Source of the DNA: Campylobacter sp.
Lineage (GTDB): Bacteria; Campylobacterota; Campylobacteria; Campylobacterales; Campylobacteraceae
DNA length: 64,000 nucleotides
Assembly: GCF_019423325.1 (NCBI RefSeq)
Contig: NZ_JAHZBQ010000001.1
Span: forward strand, 62,001-126,000
Reading direction: 5' to 3'
Positions 41,008-51,209 of this stretch are shown here, in pieces. Made by a program: the position numbers and the translations under genes. The notes below the pieces were generated by a model, which was not told where the DNA came from, did no database searches, and saw nothing but the letters and a program-made list of their open reading frames with translations. Every line of letters starts with the position of its first letter. The stretch's first letter is position 1.

Positions 41008-43461
41008 CTAAGCCTCTATCGTCGCGGGCTTATCAAACGCCGTTACGCTCGGCAGTTCGCCTTTAAATTTCTCAATCTGCACCATGCTCGTGTGCGCGGT
41101 GTTGCTTTGCGATAGCTGGGAGCTAGGAACGTCCTTGGTTAGCACGTTTATGTTGCCGTGCTTGTATAGGCTTTTCTCGCCCCAGACAGCGGGATCGTAC
41201 CATGCGCCCTCGCTTACGATCACGACGTTATCTTGTGCGGTATCGCTTACCAGCGCGCCGCAGAGGATCTCGCCTCGGTCGTTGTAGATCCTTACCACGT
41301 CGCCCGTTTTGATGCCGCGTGCCTTTGCCGTGGCGGGGCTAATGAGCGCAGGTTCGCGGCCCGCGATTTCGGCGTAGTTGCGGATGAGTGAGTTGTTTAG
41401 CTGCGAGTGGAGCCTAAATTTAGAATGCGCGCCGCTGATAGCGATAGGATACTTGCTCACGTCGCCGCCCAGCCACTCAAACGGCTCCATCCACGTCGCG
41501 TGCGGCGGGCAGTCGGGATATCCTAGCTTTTCGACCGCTTCGGAGTAGAGCTCGATCTTGCCCGACGGGGTTTTTAGCGCGTTTTTCTCGGGATCGGCGC
41601 GGAAGTCCGCATAGTTTGTGAAGTACCGCTTTTTCTCGTCGATTTTATCAAATTTAACGTAGCCTTTCTCCCAAAACTCTTCAAATTTCGGCATCGCTAT
41701 GCCCATGCCCTCGGCTTTTGCACCAGCATCGGCATAAATTTCCTTCACCCACTCAAGCTCCGTTTTGCCCTCGCTAAAGGCCTGCTCGTACTCCTCGCCC
41801 CACTGCGCGCAGATGAGCCGTGCGATCTCAAAGTCGCTCTTGCTTTTCCCAGCAGGCTTAACTAGCGGTTTAATCGCAAAAAGGTATTCGCTAGTGGAGT
41901 TTGCAAACTCGATATCCGTGCGCTCGCACTCAAGAGCCGACGGCAGCACGATGTCGCTGAGCCTCGCCGTACTTGTCCAAAACGGCTCTGTGGTGATGAT
42001 TGCTTCGATCTTTTTCATCGCTTCTACCGCGCGGTTGGTATCCGGGTGGCGGGTGAAGGTCGAGCCGTTGGCGTTAAACATCACGCGGATGTGCGGCATG
42101 ACGTATTTTTTGCCGTTGCGCTCGATCTGCTTGCCCGGTTCCATGATCGCGTCTATGAGCCTGCTGTTTGGTATCTCGTGGTATTTGGCCTTAGCCAGCT
42201 TGCCCTGCGGGGCGATGTATTTTTCGTTTACCGCGGGGTTAAATGCCTGAAGCTTTGGCGCAACGAAGCTAATATCTGCGTTTTTATGCATCTGATCGTT
42301 CATAACGTAGCCGCGCCCCGTCTTGCCGATGTCGCCTAGCATCGCAGCTAGAGCGATCAGCGCCCAGTATGCCATCTCGCCGTGGTGCTGTCGCTGTATC
42401 GCGTAGCCTGTAACTATGAGCGCGTCTTTTTTAGCTAGCGTATCGGCTAGGCTTTTTAGCTCCTTTTCGCTCACGCCGCAAATTTTACTCGTCCATTTTA
42501 GATCCTTTTTCACGCCGTCTTTCGCGCCGGTGAAATACTCTTTAAATTTATCAAACCCGACCGTGTAGCGCTCAATAAATTCTTTGTCGTAAAGCCCGTT
42601 TTCATAGATATATTCGCAAAGCCCGATCAGCATCGCCGTATCGGTGCAAGGGCGCACGGCGAGATAGTGCGCTCCGAAATACTCCGCCGTTTCGTTGCGG
42701 TAGACGTCTATGCTGTAAATTTTCATCTCGCCTTTTTTAAATTTCTCTTTCATAATCTCGTAGTAGGCGTAGGAGTTATGCATCGGCACGCCGATGGCGA
42801 TCTTGTTTGAGACGACTGGGTTGGTACCCCAAAACACGATCGTTTTGGCCTCCTTTACCACGCCCTCCCGGCGCGTAGGATTATGCGTCGGATCGATAGA
42901 ACCCGTCACGTGAGGCAAAAACGCCGTCGCCGCGCCGTATGAGTAGCCGCCAAGCTCACTCACGTAGCCTCCTAGCGCGTTTAGCATGCGCTTTGCGGTG
43001 CGCTGCGAGTGGCCTACCTTACCTAGGCTACCCCACTGATAAAGCTGCCCGTAAATGGCCTCTGAGCCGTATTTATCGAAGTTTTCTTTTAAAATTTTGG
43101 CGCTTAGCTTTATCGCCTCGTCCCAGCTAACGCGCACGAAAGGCTCTTTGCCGCGAAGCTCCGGTTTTGAATTTGAGGGATCGGCTAGGAAGCTTTTGCG
43201 CACGTATGGGTATTTCACGCGCGTTTCGTTTTGGATGTGATCGCTTAGGGCGTTATTTAGCACCGTTGGCATCGCGTCGCCCTCGAACGGCTCTGTACCC
43301 ACGACCCTGCCGCCGATGGTTTGGACGTAAAACGCGCCGAATTTATTCGCGCAAAGCCCCATTTGCTCGTCAAATATCGCCTGCGCTAGCGCGTTAAATT
43401 GTTTTGCTTGCGCCGAAGCCGCAGCTAGCGCGCCTAGTTTTAGAAAATCTCGTCTTTTCAT
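41008..43461 (-). CDS. Molybdopterin oxidoreductase, TMAO/DMSO/biotin sulfoxide type
   Basis: An 817-residue periplasmic reductase of the DMSO reductase family, probably an anaerobic terminal reductase for N- or S-oxides. The Tat signal is MKRRDFLKLGALAAASAQA. There is no N-terminal 4Fe-4S cysteine set, as expected for the TorA/BisC group. The proposed molybdenum-ligand Ser is S174 in LGGYSYGAATAF. Further blocks are FWGTNPVVSNKIAIGVP, AIQRQHHGEMAYWALIALAAMLGD and HSQLNNSLIRNYAEIAGREPALI. No cytochrome c partner (TorC-like) is adjacent, unlike the C. jejuni locus as I recall it. Substrate is inferred from family only. Confidence 0.9.
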   Translation of the reverse strand: MKRRDFLKLGALAAASAQAKQFNALAQAIFDEQMGLCANKFGAFYVQTIGGRVVGTEPFEGDAMPTVLNNALSDHIQNETRVKYPYVRKSFLADPSNSKPELRGKEPFVRVSWDEAIKLSAKILKENFDKYGSEAIYGQLYQWGSLGKVGHSQRTAKRMLNALGGYVSELGGYSYGAATAFLPHVTGSIDPTHNPTRREGVVKEAKTIVFWGTNPVVSNKIAIGVPMHNSYAYYEIMKEKFKKGEMKIYSIDVYRNETAEYFGAHYLAVRPCTDTAMLIGLCEYIYENGLYDKEFIERYTVGFDKFKEYFTGAKDGVKKDLKWTSKICGVSEKELKSLADTLAKKDALIVTGYAIQRQHHGEMAYWALIALAAMLGDIGKTGRGYVMNDQMHKNADISFVAPKLQAFNPAVNEKYIAPQGKLAKAKYHEIPNSRLIDAIMEPGKQIERNGKKYVMPHIRVMFNANGSTFTRHPDTNRAVEAMKKIEAIITTEPFWTSTARLSDIVLPSALECERTDIEFANSTSEYLFAIKPLVKPAGKSKSDFEIARLICAQWGEEYEQAFSEGKTELEWVKEIYADAGAKAEGMGIAMPKFEEFWEKGYVKFDKIDEKKRYFTNYADFRADPEKNALKTPSGKIELYSEAVEKLGYPDCPPHATWMEPFEWLGGDVSKYPIAISGAHSKFRLHSQLNNSLIRNYAEIAGREPALISPATAKARGIKTGDVVRIYNDRGEILCGALVSDTAQDNVVIVSEGAWYDPAVWGEKSLYKHGNINVLTKDVPSSQLSQSNTAHTSMVQIEKFKGELPSVTAFDKPATIEA

Positions 43462-43682
43462 GGTTGTCTCCGTTAAATTTAAATTTGTTGGTTGATTTGG
43501 TTTAAATTTAGCGGGATTTATGAGGTTGAACTTTGCATTGTATGCCTTTAAACGTATTACGCGACCTCGCGTCTTAGCCGTGATTTTACGAAATTTAGGC
43601 TTAATTTGCCATTTATCTATCGCGTCGCGATGGAATTCTATTAGAGCTAAGCACTAGACAAATTCCACTGCGACTATTTGGG

Positions 43683-45819
43683 TCAAAAGTTATACGTAAG
43701 GCTTAGATTGAAGGTGCGCGGATCGCCGTAGATCATTCGATTAGAACCGATGCCCTCAAAATAGCGCTTATCGGTTATGTTATCGACGTTTAGCTGCACA
43801 TCTAGGTTTTTACTCGCTTTGTAGCCTAGCATTACGTTTGCAATCGTGTAGGCTTTCTGCTCGATCCTGCCGTATGGCGAGTCGGAATAAATCTTTGAGC
43901 GATACATCGCGCCTACGCCGATTCTAAATGTGCCGATCTCATATTTTGCAAAAAGATTTGCGCTGGTGCGGGAGGAGTCGCTGGCGTAGATATTGCCGTC
44001 AGCATCTTTGGCTTTGTAGTGCGCTAGCCCCATGCTTAGGCTTAGTGCATCGGTAATTTTACCGTTTACATCCGCTTCAAAGCCCCTGCTGGTTACTCCG
44101 CGACCCTGCTTGTAAGCGTAGGAATTTGTGCCCGTGATATACTCGTCGGTGCGGATGCCGAGCTTATCTTGGATGATCTTAAAAACGCCCAGGCTTGCTT
44201 GCAGATCGCCGTCAAAATACTCGCCTTTGATGCCCGCTTCGTAGTCCTTGCCTTGGATGGGATCAAGATATTTATTGTTTTTGTCCTTGTAGGTTTGAGG
44301 TTTAAAAATACTCGTATAACTTGCATAAAGGGTATGATGATCGTCTAAATCGTAAGTGATCCCTGCATATGGAGTAATTTCGCGGGTAAAATTTCTATTA
44401 TCTGCTCCACCTGTAATTTTATATTTATAGTAACTCATCCGCGTTCCTAATAAGAGCTTTAAATCCTCGGTGATTGAGAGTTTATTCGCGGCATAAATTG
44501 CTTTTTGAATAGTTCGATCGGCATTATTTTGATCTACATACGGTAAGCGTGGATCTTCAATATGAAGGTCGTTAAAATTTATTCTAATGCGCGCGGCATA
44601 AGCAAGGCCTGCCGGAGTGTTTCGACTATTCCAGTAGCTACTTACGTTATCGGATCCCTTTTTGTAGAGATTATACATCACACCAAATACAAATTCATGA
44701 TCTTGTCCGAAAAGCTCATACGGGATATTTGCGTAGGCATCGATATTGTGGATATTCTCTTCGCGCTTGTTAGCATAAACGCTAAGATCGGCGACGTTTC
44801 CGATGCCGCCAGGGCCTACCCTGCCGCCATAATAGAGCAAATTTGAATCGGTATGAGCACGACGAAACGAATAACTCAAGCTTAAACTCGCCTCGTTTGA
44901 GAAATATTGTTTAAAATCGGCATAAAAATCAAGCGTAGAGATGTCGTATCGCGTCCAAGGCTGAGAGAAAATTTGGTTTTTGCCGAAGTGCATGCGCGTG
45001 CCGTCCGAGTTAAACGCGGGCATTCCGCCCCAGCGCGTGCCATGTCGGCGTAGAGTCTGATAAAATGAGCCAAAGCTCAGCCTTGAATCGTCCGTTACAT
45101 CGATATCTAATACGCCATAAACGGCAGTATTGCGACGATTGTAATAGTCCATATAAGAGTGCGATCGTTCATGCATAAACGCTAGGCGTCCGCGCACCGA
45201 ACCGCTTTGATTGAGCGGGCTTTGCACATCGGTTTTAAGCCCGTATTTGTCGTATGAGCCGCCGTTTAGGCTGATGTATCCTTTCGGAACGGCGGAATCC
45301 GCGTGCTTGCGGATAAAATTTAAACTCGCGGCGGGATTTCCCGCGCCCGCCAATAATCCGTTCGCACCCTTTACTACCTCAACGCGCTCATATGGCAGTA
45401 AATTTAAATCGTTCGCCCCGAGGCTAAAACCTCCGAAGCTAGGCATCGAATCAAGCAGATAATAATCTATGCTAAATCCGCGCGCCGTAGGATAGAGCCT
45501 CTCATCCATACGCCCGCTCGTAATGCCCGCGATATTTCGCATCAGCACCTGATAATCGGTTATCCCCATATCTTTTAGCTTGGCTTCGGTCACCACGGTA
45601 AGAGACTGGGGCGTTTCTCTCGCCGTAAGATCGAGCCTGGTGGTACTTTTAACGAGCTTTCTAGCCTCATAATCTCTGTCGTCGCGACGGAGCTTTTGGG
45701 TATCTTGCACCTCTATGGTGCCTAAAGTCCTCCGGGGTGCTCGCAGTGGCGTTATTTTCCGAATAAAGCGAAGTTAGCATATTTAATGCGACTACGAGCG
45801 AAAGAGATACTTTCTTCAT
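43683..45819 (-). CDS. TonB-dependent siderophore receptor, frameshifted near the N-terminus
   Basis: An outer membrane receptor, probably for a ferric siderophore (FhuE/FpvA-like). The intact frame (675 codons from a GTG at 45710) has the plug (RETPQSLTVVTEAKLKDMGITDY, RGFSIDYYLLDSMPSFGG, ERVEVVKGANGLLAGAGNPAASLNFIRK). The barrel ends with MIYGDPRTFNLSLTYNF. The signal peptide is in another frame: ATG at 45819 with AAGGAGAAAGTT upstream gives MKKVSLSLVVALNMLTSLYS. The frames must join near 45730-45740, beside a CACCCCGGAGG stretch. The ATG overlaps the PepSY stop codon, so this is the true start. It is either a broken gene or a sequencing error. Confidence 0.82.
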
Positions 45820-46958
45820 AACTTTCTCCTTTTAGAATTTCTATTTTTTAGGGTTATGTAAAATCCGCAAATGCTTAAAAATAGGGGCGCAAGCCCCGCT
45901 AAAAACCATATAAGCTTCGTTATTGCGCCGTATGAGCCTGCATGGGCGCGACGAAAGCCGTCTTGAAGTTTGTCCGAAAAATCCGCATCGTTTATAAAGT
46001 CCGCTTTTAAAATTTCGCCTGTATCTGATATCGTGATACGGCTCGCGTAAGGGCTTTGCAGCGGGTTTTGCCCCGCCTCGAAGCCGTATACGGTAAAAGC
46101 GCCGCCCGGACAGAGCGGAAAGGCGATATAGGTGGAGCGAAATTCTTTAAATTTAACCGCTATCCGCGCTAAAGCCTCATCTAGCGTCGCAAGATTTTGC
46201 GCCGTTTTCATGCTTACCGCTCCGTTTGATGCCGCGACGGTGGAATTTCGCTCGGTCTTAAAATTCTGCAAGACCGCGCCGCATGGATTTGCGAGCGGCT
46301 TGTAAGTTACCGCCCTTAGCTCCCACCATGCTCCGCTTATAGCTATAGCAAACATCACGGGCGTGCTCATGACTCCGATTAGGCGGTGAGCGCCGCGCAT
46401 AAAATATATGGCCCGATCTAGCCTCAGCGAGAATAAGTTTTGCCAAAATTTTTTGTAGATAAAAAAGCCGCTAATGCCGATAAGTAGCGCGCTAAGCCCC
46501 ACGATACCCGTAAAAATTCTACCGCCGCGACCTAAAAACAGCTCCGCGTGCAGTTTATTTATCGCGCCGATAAAGCCCTCATCTCGCGGCATGGGCGCGC
46601 CTTTAATCTCGCCGCTAAAGGCATCTAAGTAAATTATGATCCGCTTTTGCAGTTTCTGAGAGGAAAGTCTGATTTTATCGGTCTTTAAAGGATCTTGCGC
46701 GATGCTCCAGCCCATGATCGCGTACTCTTTAAATTTGGAGTTTATCTCGGATTGCAGGGCGCTAAATTTCATTCTAGCGGGGAATTTCGCCACGCTTTCT
46801 TGCGTCCTAAACACCTTGTCTTTTAGCAAAACTTCATTGATCTGCTCCGCGTAAACTAAAACCGAGCCGCTTATAGAAATGATTATAAGGGGTATGCAAA
46901 ATATCAAAGATAGCCACAAATGAAATTTGCGCGAGATTTTGCGAAAGGATTTAGACAA
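45816..46958 (-). CDS. PepSY-associated TM protein, siderophore-utilisation type
   Basis: A 380-residue inner membrane protein with four main spans and periplasmic PepSY-like domains. It opens with FRKISRKFHLWLSLIFCIPLIIISISGSVLVYAEQI. The middle has INKLHAELFLGRGGRIFTGIVGLSALLIGISGFFIYKKFW, then MRGAHRLIGVMSTPVMFAIAISGAWW, and a last span near LIWFLAGLAPLFLSICGFYITL. Conserved His residues (RKFHLW, NKLHAE, RGAHRL) match the PiuB/FoxB group that reduces or frees iron from siderophores. It overlaps the TonB receptor start by 4 bases, which supports a joint role in iron uptake. Confidence 0.88.
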   Translation of the reverse strand: MSKSFRKISRKFHLWLSLIFCIPLIIISISGSVLVYAEQINEVLLKDKVFRTQESVAKFPARMKFSALQSEINSKFKEYAIMGWSIAQDPLKTDKIRLSSQKLQKRIIIYLDAFSGEIKGAPMPRDEGFIGAINKLHAELFLGRGGRIFTGIVGLSALLIGISGFFIYKKFWQNLFSLRLDRAIYFMRGAHRLIGVMSTPVMFAIAISGAWWELRAVTYKPLANPCGAVLQNFKTERNSTVAASNGAVSMKTAQNLATLDEALARIAVKFKEFRSTYIAFPLCPGGAFTVYGFEAGQNPLQSPYASRITISDTGEILKADFINDADFSDKLQDGFRRAHAGSYGAITKLIWFLAGLAPLFLSICGFYITLKNRNSKRRKL

Positions 46959-47338
46959 AATTTTCCTTTTTTTGAAAATTATTTTAATTAAGACGGCGTG
47001 ATTTTAGTGAAAATTGTATTAAAGCATCTTGAAAGTCGTTATAATTTTATAGCTAAAATTTTACGGCGTAAAATTTGCTTGAATGATTTATCTATAGAAA
47101 TTTTTAAAAGCTATTTTAAAATTTTAAGAGCCGAGCGAATATTAAAATTTTCGCGCACAGGAGAGTTTAAATTTAAAGCAAATTTCGGATTTTAAAATTT
47201 CAATATCACGCAGGGTCGTGTTTGGGTTGCAGGCGTGGACGATCAACGACTCAAGTGGCTTGCAAATTCCGCACTCGCCAAAAAAACTCTGCGTTGCAGC
47301 GATTTAAATCTTTTATCGCGAAATTTGCAATTACGCGA
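46959..47338. other. Divergent intergenic region before PepSY gene
   Basis: 380 bases. Just upstream of the PepSY gene is an AT-rich stretch (TTAATTAAAATAATTTTCA on the minus strand) that loosely resembles a Fur site. The 65-codon frame at 46998-47195 is made of AAATTTTA words and is rejected. Confidence 0.35.
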
Positions 47339-47701
47339 TTAAAAGAATTTACCGATAAGCGCGTAGCACCACAGCGCGGCGTTGAGAAATAGGCTCATCA
47401 TCACGGCGGTGCTTGCGGTGTCTTTGGCGCCCTTGGCTAGCGGGTGGATTTCGCTCGTGGCAAGATCAACTGCGCGCTCAATGGCGGAGTTTATGCACTC
47501 GAGCACGAGCGTAAAGACCGCGCCGAAGATCAAAAATAGATTTAGCACCGCGCCGAAATTCCAAAAAAATAGCGACAGCAGAAGCGGGACGAACACGCAA
47601 AGCTCGAGTCTGAAGCTACGCTCGCTGCGCAGCATCTCGCAAAGACCCGCCATCGCGTAGCCCCAGTTGGCAAAAAATCGGTATTTGGGCTGATTGCGCA
47701 T
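47339..47701 (-). CDS. dgkA: Diacylglycerol kinase
   Basis: A 120-residue inner membrane kinase that recycles diacylglycerol to phosphatidic acid. Three spans and the family signature are clear: RSERSFRLELCVF, then LVLECINSAIERAVDLATSEIHPLAKGAKDTASTAVMMSLFLNAALWC, with the E-x-x-N-x-A-I-E and KDTAS motifs. It is transcribed divergently from the exonuclease gene, with 67 bases between. Confidence 0.94.
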   Translation of the reverse strand: MRNQPKYRFFANWGYAMAGLCEMLRSERSFRLELCVFVPLLLSLFFWNFGAVLNLFLIFGAVFTLVLECINSAIERAVDLATSEIHPLAKGAKDTASTAVMMSLFLNAALWCYALIGKFF

Positions 47702-47768
47702 AATTTTCCTTTAAATTTAGTCAAAATTTCGTATAATCATACCAAAATTTTTAGGCCAAAGGCTAAAT

Positions 47769-48527
47769 TTGAAACTGATTAGTTGGAACGTAAACGGGCT
47801 GCGCGCAGTACTCGGCAAAGACGGCTTTGCATGGCTTTCGGAGCAAAACCCCGATTTTTTGGGCTTGCAAGAGATCAAGGTGAGCGAAAAGGACGCTCCG
47901 AAAGGGCTTTATGAGCTCGGATTTTCTCAGATCGATCTAAATTCCGCCGCTCGCGCGGGATATTCGGGCGTGGCAAGCCTAGCTAAATTTAAAAGCGAGA
48001 CGAGCAAGGCGCTGTTTTTCCCAGACGACGAAGGACGCGTGCTGCAACACCGCTTCGGCGATGTCGTGCTTTTTAATATCTACTTTCCCAACGGCCAAAA
48101 GGACGAGGCGCGGCTAGCCTACAAGATGGAATTTTACGCGAAATTCCTAGCCTACGCGCGCAGCCTTGCGGAGCAGGGACTCGGGGTGATATTTTGCGGC
48201 GACGTAAATACCGCGCACCGCGAGATCGATCTTGCAAACCCCAAAGCAAACTCCAAAACCTCGGGCTTTTTGCCGATCGAGCGGGCGTGGCTCGATGAGG
48301 TGGAGGCGGCGGGCTTCGTCGATACCTTCCGCGCCGTGCACGGCGAGCTGCGGGACGCCTACTCGTGGTGGAGCTACCGCTTTAACGCGCGCGCCAAAAA
48401 CGTAGGCTGGCGGATCGATTATTTTTTCATCTCGGTAAATTTGCGCTCGCGGCTAAAGGACGCTTTCATCCTAAGCGACGTGATGGGCAGCGACCACTGC
48501 CCCGTGGGCATCGAGATCGAAATTTAG
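47769..48527 (+). CDS. xth: Exodeoxyribonuclease III / AP endonuclease
   Basis: A 252-residue base-excision repair nuclease that cuts at abasic sites. Motifs are MKLISWNVNGLRAVL, FLGLQEIKV with the catalytic Glu, IYFPNGQKDEARLAYKMEFY, IFCGDVNTAHREIDLANPK, WSYRFNARAKNVGWRIDYFF and the terminal SDHCPVGIEIE. The start is TTG at 47769 with AAAGGC upstream. The assignment to the ExoA/Xth group is certain. Confidence 0.95.
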   Translation: MKLISWNVNGLRAVLGKDGFAWLSEQNPDFLGLQEIKVSEKDAPKGLYELGFSQIDLNSAARAGYSGVASLAKFKSETSKALFFPDDEGRVLQHRFGDVVLFNIYFPNGQKDEARLAYKMEFYAKFLAYARSLAEQGLGVIFCGDVNTAHREIDLANPKANSKTSGFLPIERAWLDEVEAAGFVDTFRAVHGELRDAYSWWSYRFNARAKNVGWRIDYFFISVNLRSRLKDAFILSDVMGSDHCPVGIEIEI

Positions 48528-48865
48528 CCGGGGCAAATTTCGCGGCGCAAGCTTTGATCTTGCGCGGCTCGCGAGCGAGTAAAGACGTTTTGCGGTAGCG
48601 ATGATAATATTGCCGCAGTGGCTCAGTTACTTTTGGCTCGTGGATTCGGCGCTTGCAAGCCGCTTTTGCGGCAAAGCCGCGCATAAATTTAACGCTTGCG
48701 GGCAGGATGCTTCCACAGCGGCGCGAGTATGGGCTTTCGTAACCGTTTGCAAGATTGCGTCCGAGCGGGTGCTCGCAGACCTAGATGCCGCCCTGACGGC
48801 TCGCGCGGATCGAACAGATCGCGTATAAAAGCTGCGCGATAAAATTTTAAATTTAAGGAGAGAAA
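48528..48865. other. Intergenic region before fhs
   Basis: 338 bases. Short open frames on both strands are Ala/Arg-rich shadows. The right end holds AAATTTAAGGAGAGAAA, the fhs ribosome site. No promoter box was identified with confidence. Confidence 0.35.
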
Positions 48866-50512
48866 ATGTTGAGCGATATCGAAATAGCAAATGCGGCGAA
48901 GCCGGATAAAATTTCAAACGTTGCGAAAAATTTGGGGCTTGGCGAGGATGAGATCGAGCTGTACGGCCACTATAAAGCCAAGCTAAATATCAAGCCGCGC
49001 TCGCGCGCTTCGAAGCTTATTTTGGTCACGGCGACCAATCCGACGCCGTTCGGCGAGGGCAAGACTACGACCTCCATCGGTCTAGCCGACGCGCTAAAGC
49101 GTCTAGGCAAAAGCGTCTGCCTTGCGCTGCGCGAACCGTCGCTGGGGCCGGTTTTCGGCATTAAAGGCGGGGCCGCGGGCGGCGGATATTCGCAGCTAGT
49201 GCCGATGGATGATCTAAATTTGCATTTTAACGGCGATTTTCACGCGATCACCTCCGCAAACAACCTCATTTCGGCGGTCATCGACAACTCGCTGTATCAA
49301 GAAAACCCGCTAAAGATCGATAAAATTTTGTGGAAGCGCTGCATGGATATGAATGACCGCGCGCTACGCCACATCACCGTTGGACAGGGCGGGCGCACCG
49401 ACGGAGTGCAGCGCGAAGACGGCTTTAATATCACCGCGGCTAGCGAGATAATGGCGGTTCTGTGCCTATCAAACGATCTTGCCGAGCTTAAAGAAAATAT
49501 CGCAAACATCATGGTCGCCTACGATACGCAGGGAGAGCCGATATACGTGCGCGATCTGGGCTGCGCGGATGCCGTGGCGATCCTGCTAAAAGACGCGATG
49601 AAGCCAAATCTCATCCAAAGCCTAGAGCACACGCCCGCGCTCGTGCACGGAGGACCCTTTGCAAATATCGCGCACGGCTGCAACTCCATAATGGCGAGCA
49701 AGTTAGCTCTAAGTCTTGCCGATTACGCCGTGACGGAGGCGGGCTTCGGAAGCGAGCTCGGGGCTGAAAAATTTATCGACATCAAGTGTCGCCGCGCAGG
49801 CATCGCTCCGGATGCCGCGGTGCTCGTTAGCACGATCCGCTCGCTTAAATACAACGGCGGCGCGGATAAAGAAAATATCGCGAGCCCTGATCTTGCCGCG
49901 CTTCAAAGAGGCATCGTAAATTTAGGCGGGCATATCGAAATTTTACAAAACTTCGGGCTAAATCCTGTCGTGGCGCTTAACCGCTTCAGCTTCGATAGCG
50001 ACGGCGAGATCGCCTTCGTGCGCGATTATTGCAAACAGCGCGGCGTGCAGATGGCGATTTGCGAAAATTTCGCCAAAGGAGGCGAGGGCGCGCTTGAGCT
50101 AGCCCGCCTCGTAGTAGATGAGTGCGAGTGCGCTAAGGAGCTGAAGTTTGCCTACGAGCTTAGCGACGATACGGCAAGCAAGATCGAAAAGATCGCTACT
50201 AAAATTTACGGCGCGAGCGAGGTCGTTTTCGAACCCGAGGCGCAAAAGGCGCTGCAGCATATCAAGGCCTTGGGGCTTGAGTGCCTAAACGTCTGCATCG
50301 CCAAGACGCAGTATAGCTTTAGCGACGATGCTAAAGCGCTTGGGCGGGCGCGCGGCTTTAAACTCAGCGTCAAAGATCTTCAAATTCGCACGGGAGCGGG
50401 CTTCATCGTCGCAGTCTGCGGCAAGATAATGCTTATGCCGGGGCTGCCGAAGGTTCCTAACGCGCTAAATATGAAGATCACTAGCGATGGCGTCATAAGC
50501 GGGCTGGCGTGA
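48866..50512 (+). CDS. fhs: Formate-tetrahydrofolate ligase
   Basis: Makes 10-formyl-tetrahydrofolate from formate, THF and ATP. The 548-residue protein is complete. The ATP site is TATNPTPFGEGKTTTSIGLADAL (P-loop at about residues 61-70), followed by LREPSLGPVFGIKGGAAGGGYSQL and the DLNLHFNGDFHAIT block. The C-terminus is PGLPKVPNALNMKITSDGVISGL. AAGGAGAGAAA precedes the ATG. Its last 306 bases are repeated exactly 5,963 bases downstream. Confidence 0.96.
   Translation: MLSDIEIANAAKPDKISNVAKNLGLGEDEIELYGHYKAKLNIKPRSRASKLILVTATNPTPFGEGKTTTSIGLADALKRLGKSVCLALREPSLGPVFGIKGGAAGGGYSQLVPMDDLNLHFNGDFHAITSANNLISAVIDNSLYQENPLKIDKILWKRCMDMNDRALRHITVGQGGRTDGVQREDGFNITAASEIMAVLCLSNDLAELKENIANIMVAYDTQGEPIYVRDLGCADAVAILLKDAMKPNLIQSLEHTPALVHGGPFANIAHGCNSIMASKLALSLADYAVTEAGFGSELGAEKFIDIKCRRAGIAPDAAVLVSTIRSLKYNGGADKENIASPDLAALQRGIVNLGGHIEILQNFGLNPVVALNRFSFDSDGEIAFVRDYCKQRGVQMAICENFAKGGEGALELARLVVDECECAKELKFAYELSDDTASKIEKIATKIYGASEVVFEPEAQKALQHIKALGLECLNVCIAKTQYSFSDDAKALGRARGFKLSVKDLQIRTGAGFIVAVCGKIMLMPGLPKVPNALNMKITSDGVISGLA
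50207..50512 (+). repeat. 306-bp direct repeat, copy 1 (inside fhs)
   Basis: The 3' end of fhs including its stop codon. I compared it base by base with 56170-56475 and saw no difference. Homology also resumes just after the stop (AAATTTTATTTT), with a 4-base difference. Confidence 0.95.
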
Positions 50513-50518
50513 AATTTT

Positions 50519-50549
50519 ATTTTCGGCACTCAAAACCAAAGCCGAAAAT
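50519..50549 (+). terminator. Hairpin terminator after fhs
   Basis: ATTTTCGGC and GCCGAAAAT form a perfect 9-bp stem with a 13-base loop, 7 bases after the fhs stop. A long U-run is lacking. The second copy of the fhs end has no such hairpin. Confidence 0.6.
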
Positions 50550-50701
50550 TCCGCGCTTGGGCGGTAAAATTTAGCTGCAAGCTTCGGCGGCGATAAATTT
50601 TGCTTTCAAGCTGCAACGAGTTTATCGCGCCCCAGTTTTAGTGCATCATAGTTTTGCTATGCCCCGGTTTTATTGCGCTGGGTTTTAGCCGGTCGAGTTT
50701 T

Positions 50702-50740
50702 GATTGGTCGGATTGGTCGGATTGGTCGGATTGGTCGGAT
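50702..50740. repeat. 9-bp tandem repeat GATTGGTCG
   Basis: Four exact copies of GATTGGTCG plus three further bases. On the minus strand it would encode (SDQ)n within a 94-codon frame of doubtful reality. Confidence 0.85.
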
Positions 50741-51209
50741 TTTAGCGCGACGAGCTCGGCCCGCGAAATTTCATTAAATTCTGCGTAAAATTCTACACAG
50801 AATTCGGCGCGAAACCCATGCAGGTTTGGCATTTGAAATTTTGCTCGCGAAATTCCGCGCAAAAACCAAGCGCGAGATCTTAAACCTAGCCGCCCGCGAG
50901 CTTGCGAGCTCACTTGCGGCAAGATTTAAAATTTCATAACGCGTGGGCTCGCCGTGAAATTTAAAATTTCACGCGGCCGCGCACAGTGTCATGTGTCGCT
51001 ACGAGATTCTAAATTTCATGTCGAGCGCACCGTGAAATTAATCCGTCGGTAGCGCAGCAGATCGCCGCACAATCTGAAATTCGCGCTTGCGCCGCGACAT
51101 GCGCCGCTGCGAGTTAAATTATGCGGCAGGCGAGCTAAATTTCACGCTCGCGCGATCAGTCATGTTGGCGGAGGTTTGCGGCGCCCGGATTAAATTTTAC
51201 GCACCGCCG

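Noticed and set aside
46998..47195. 65-codon frame before the PepSY gene
   Set aside because: Almost entirely AAAATTTTA words; Lys/Phe/Ile-rich chance frame.
50638..50922. 94-codon minus-strand frame with (SDQ)n
   Set aside because: The Ser-Asp-Gln run comes from the 9-bp tandem repeat; the rest is not protein-like.
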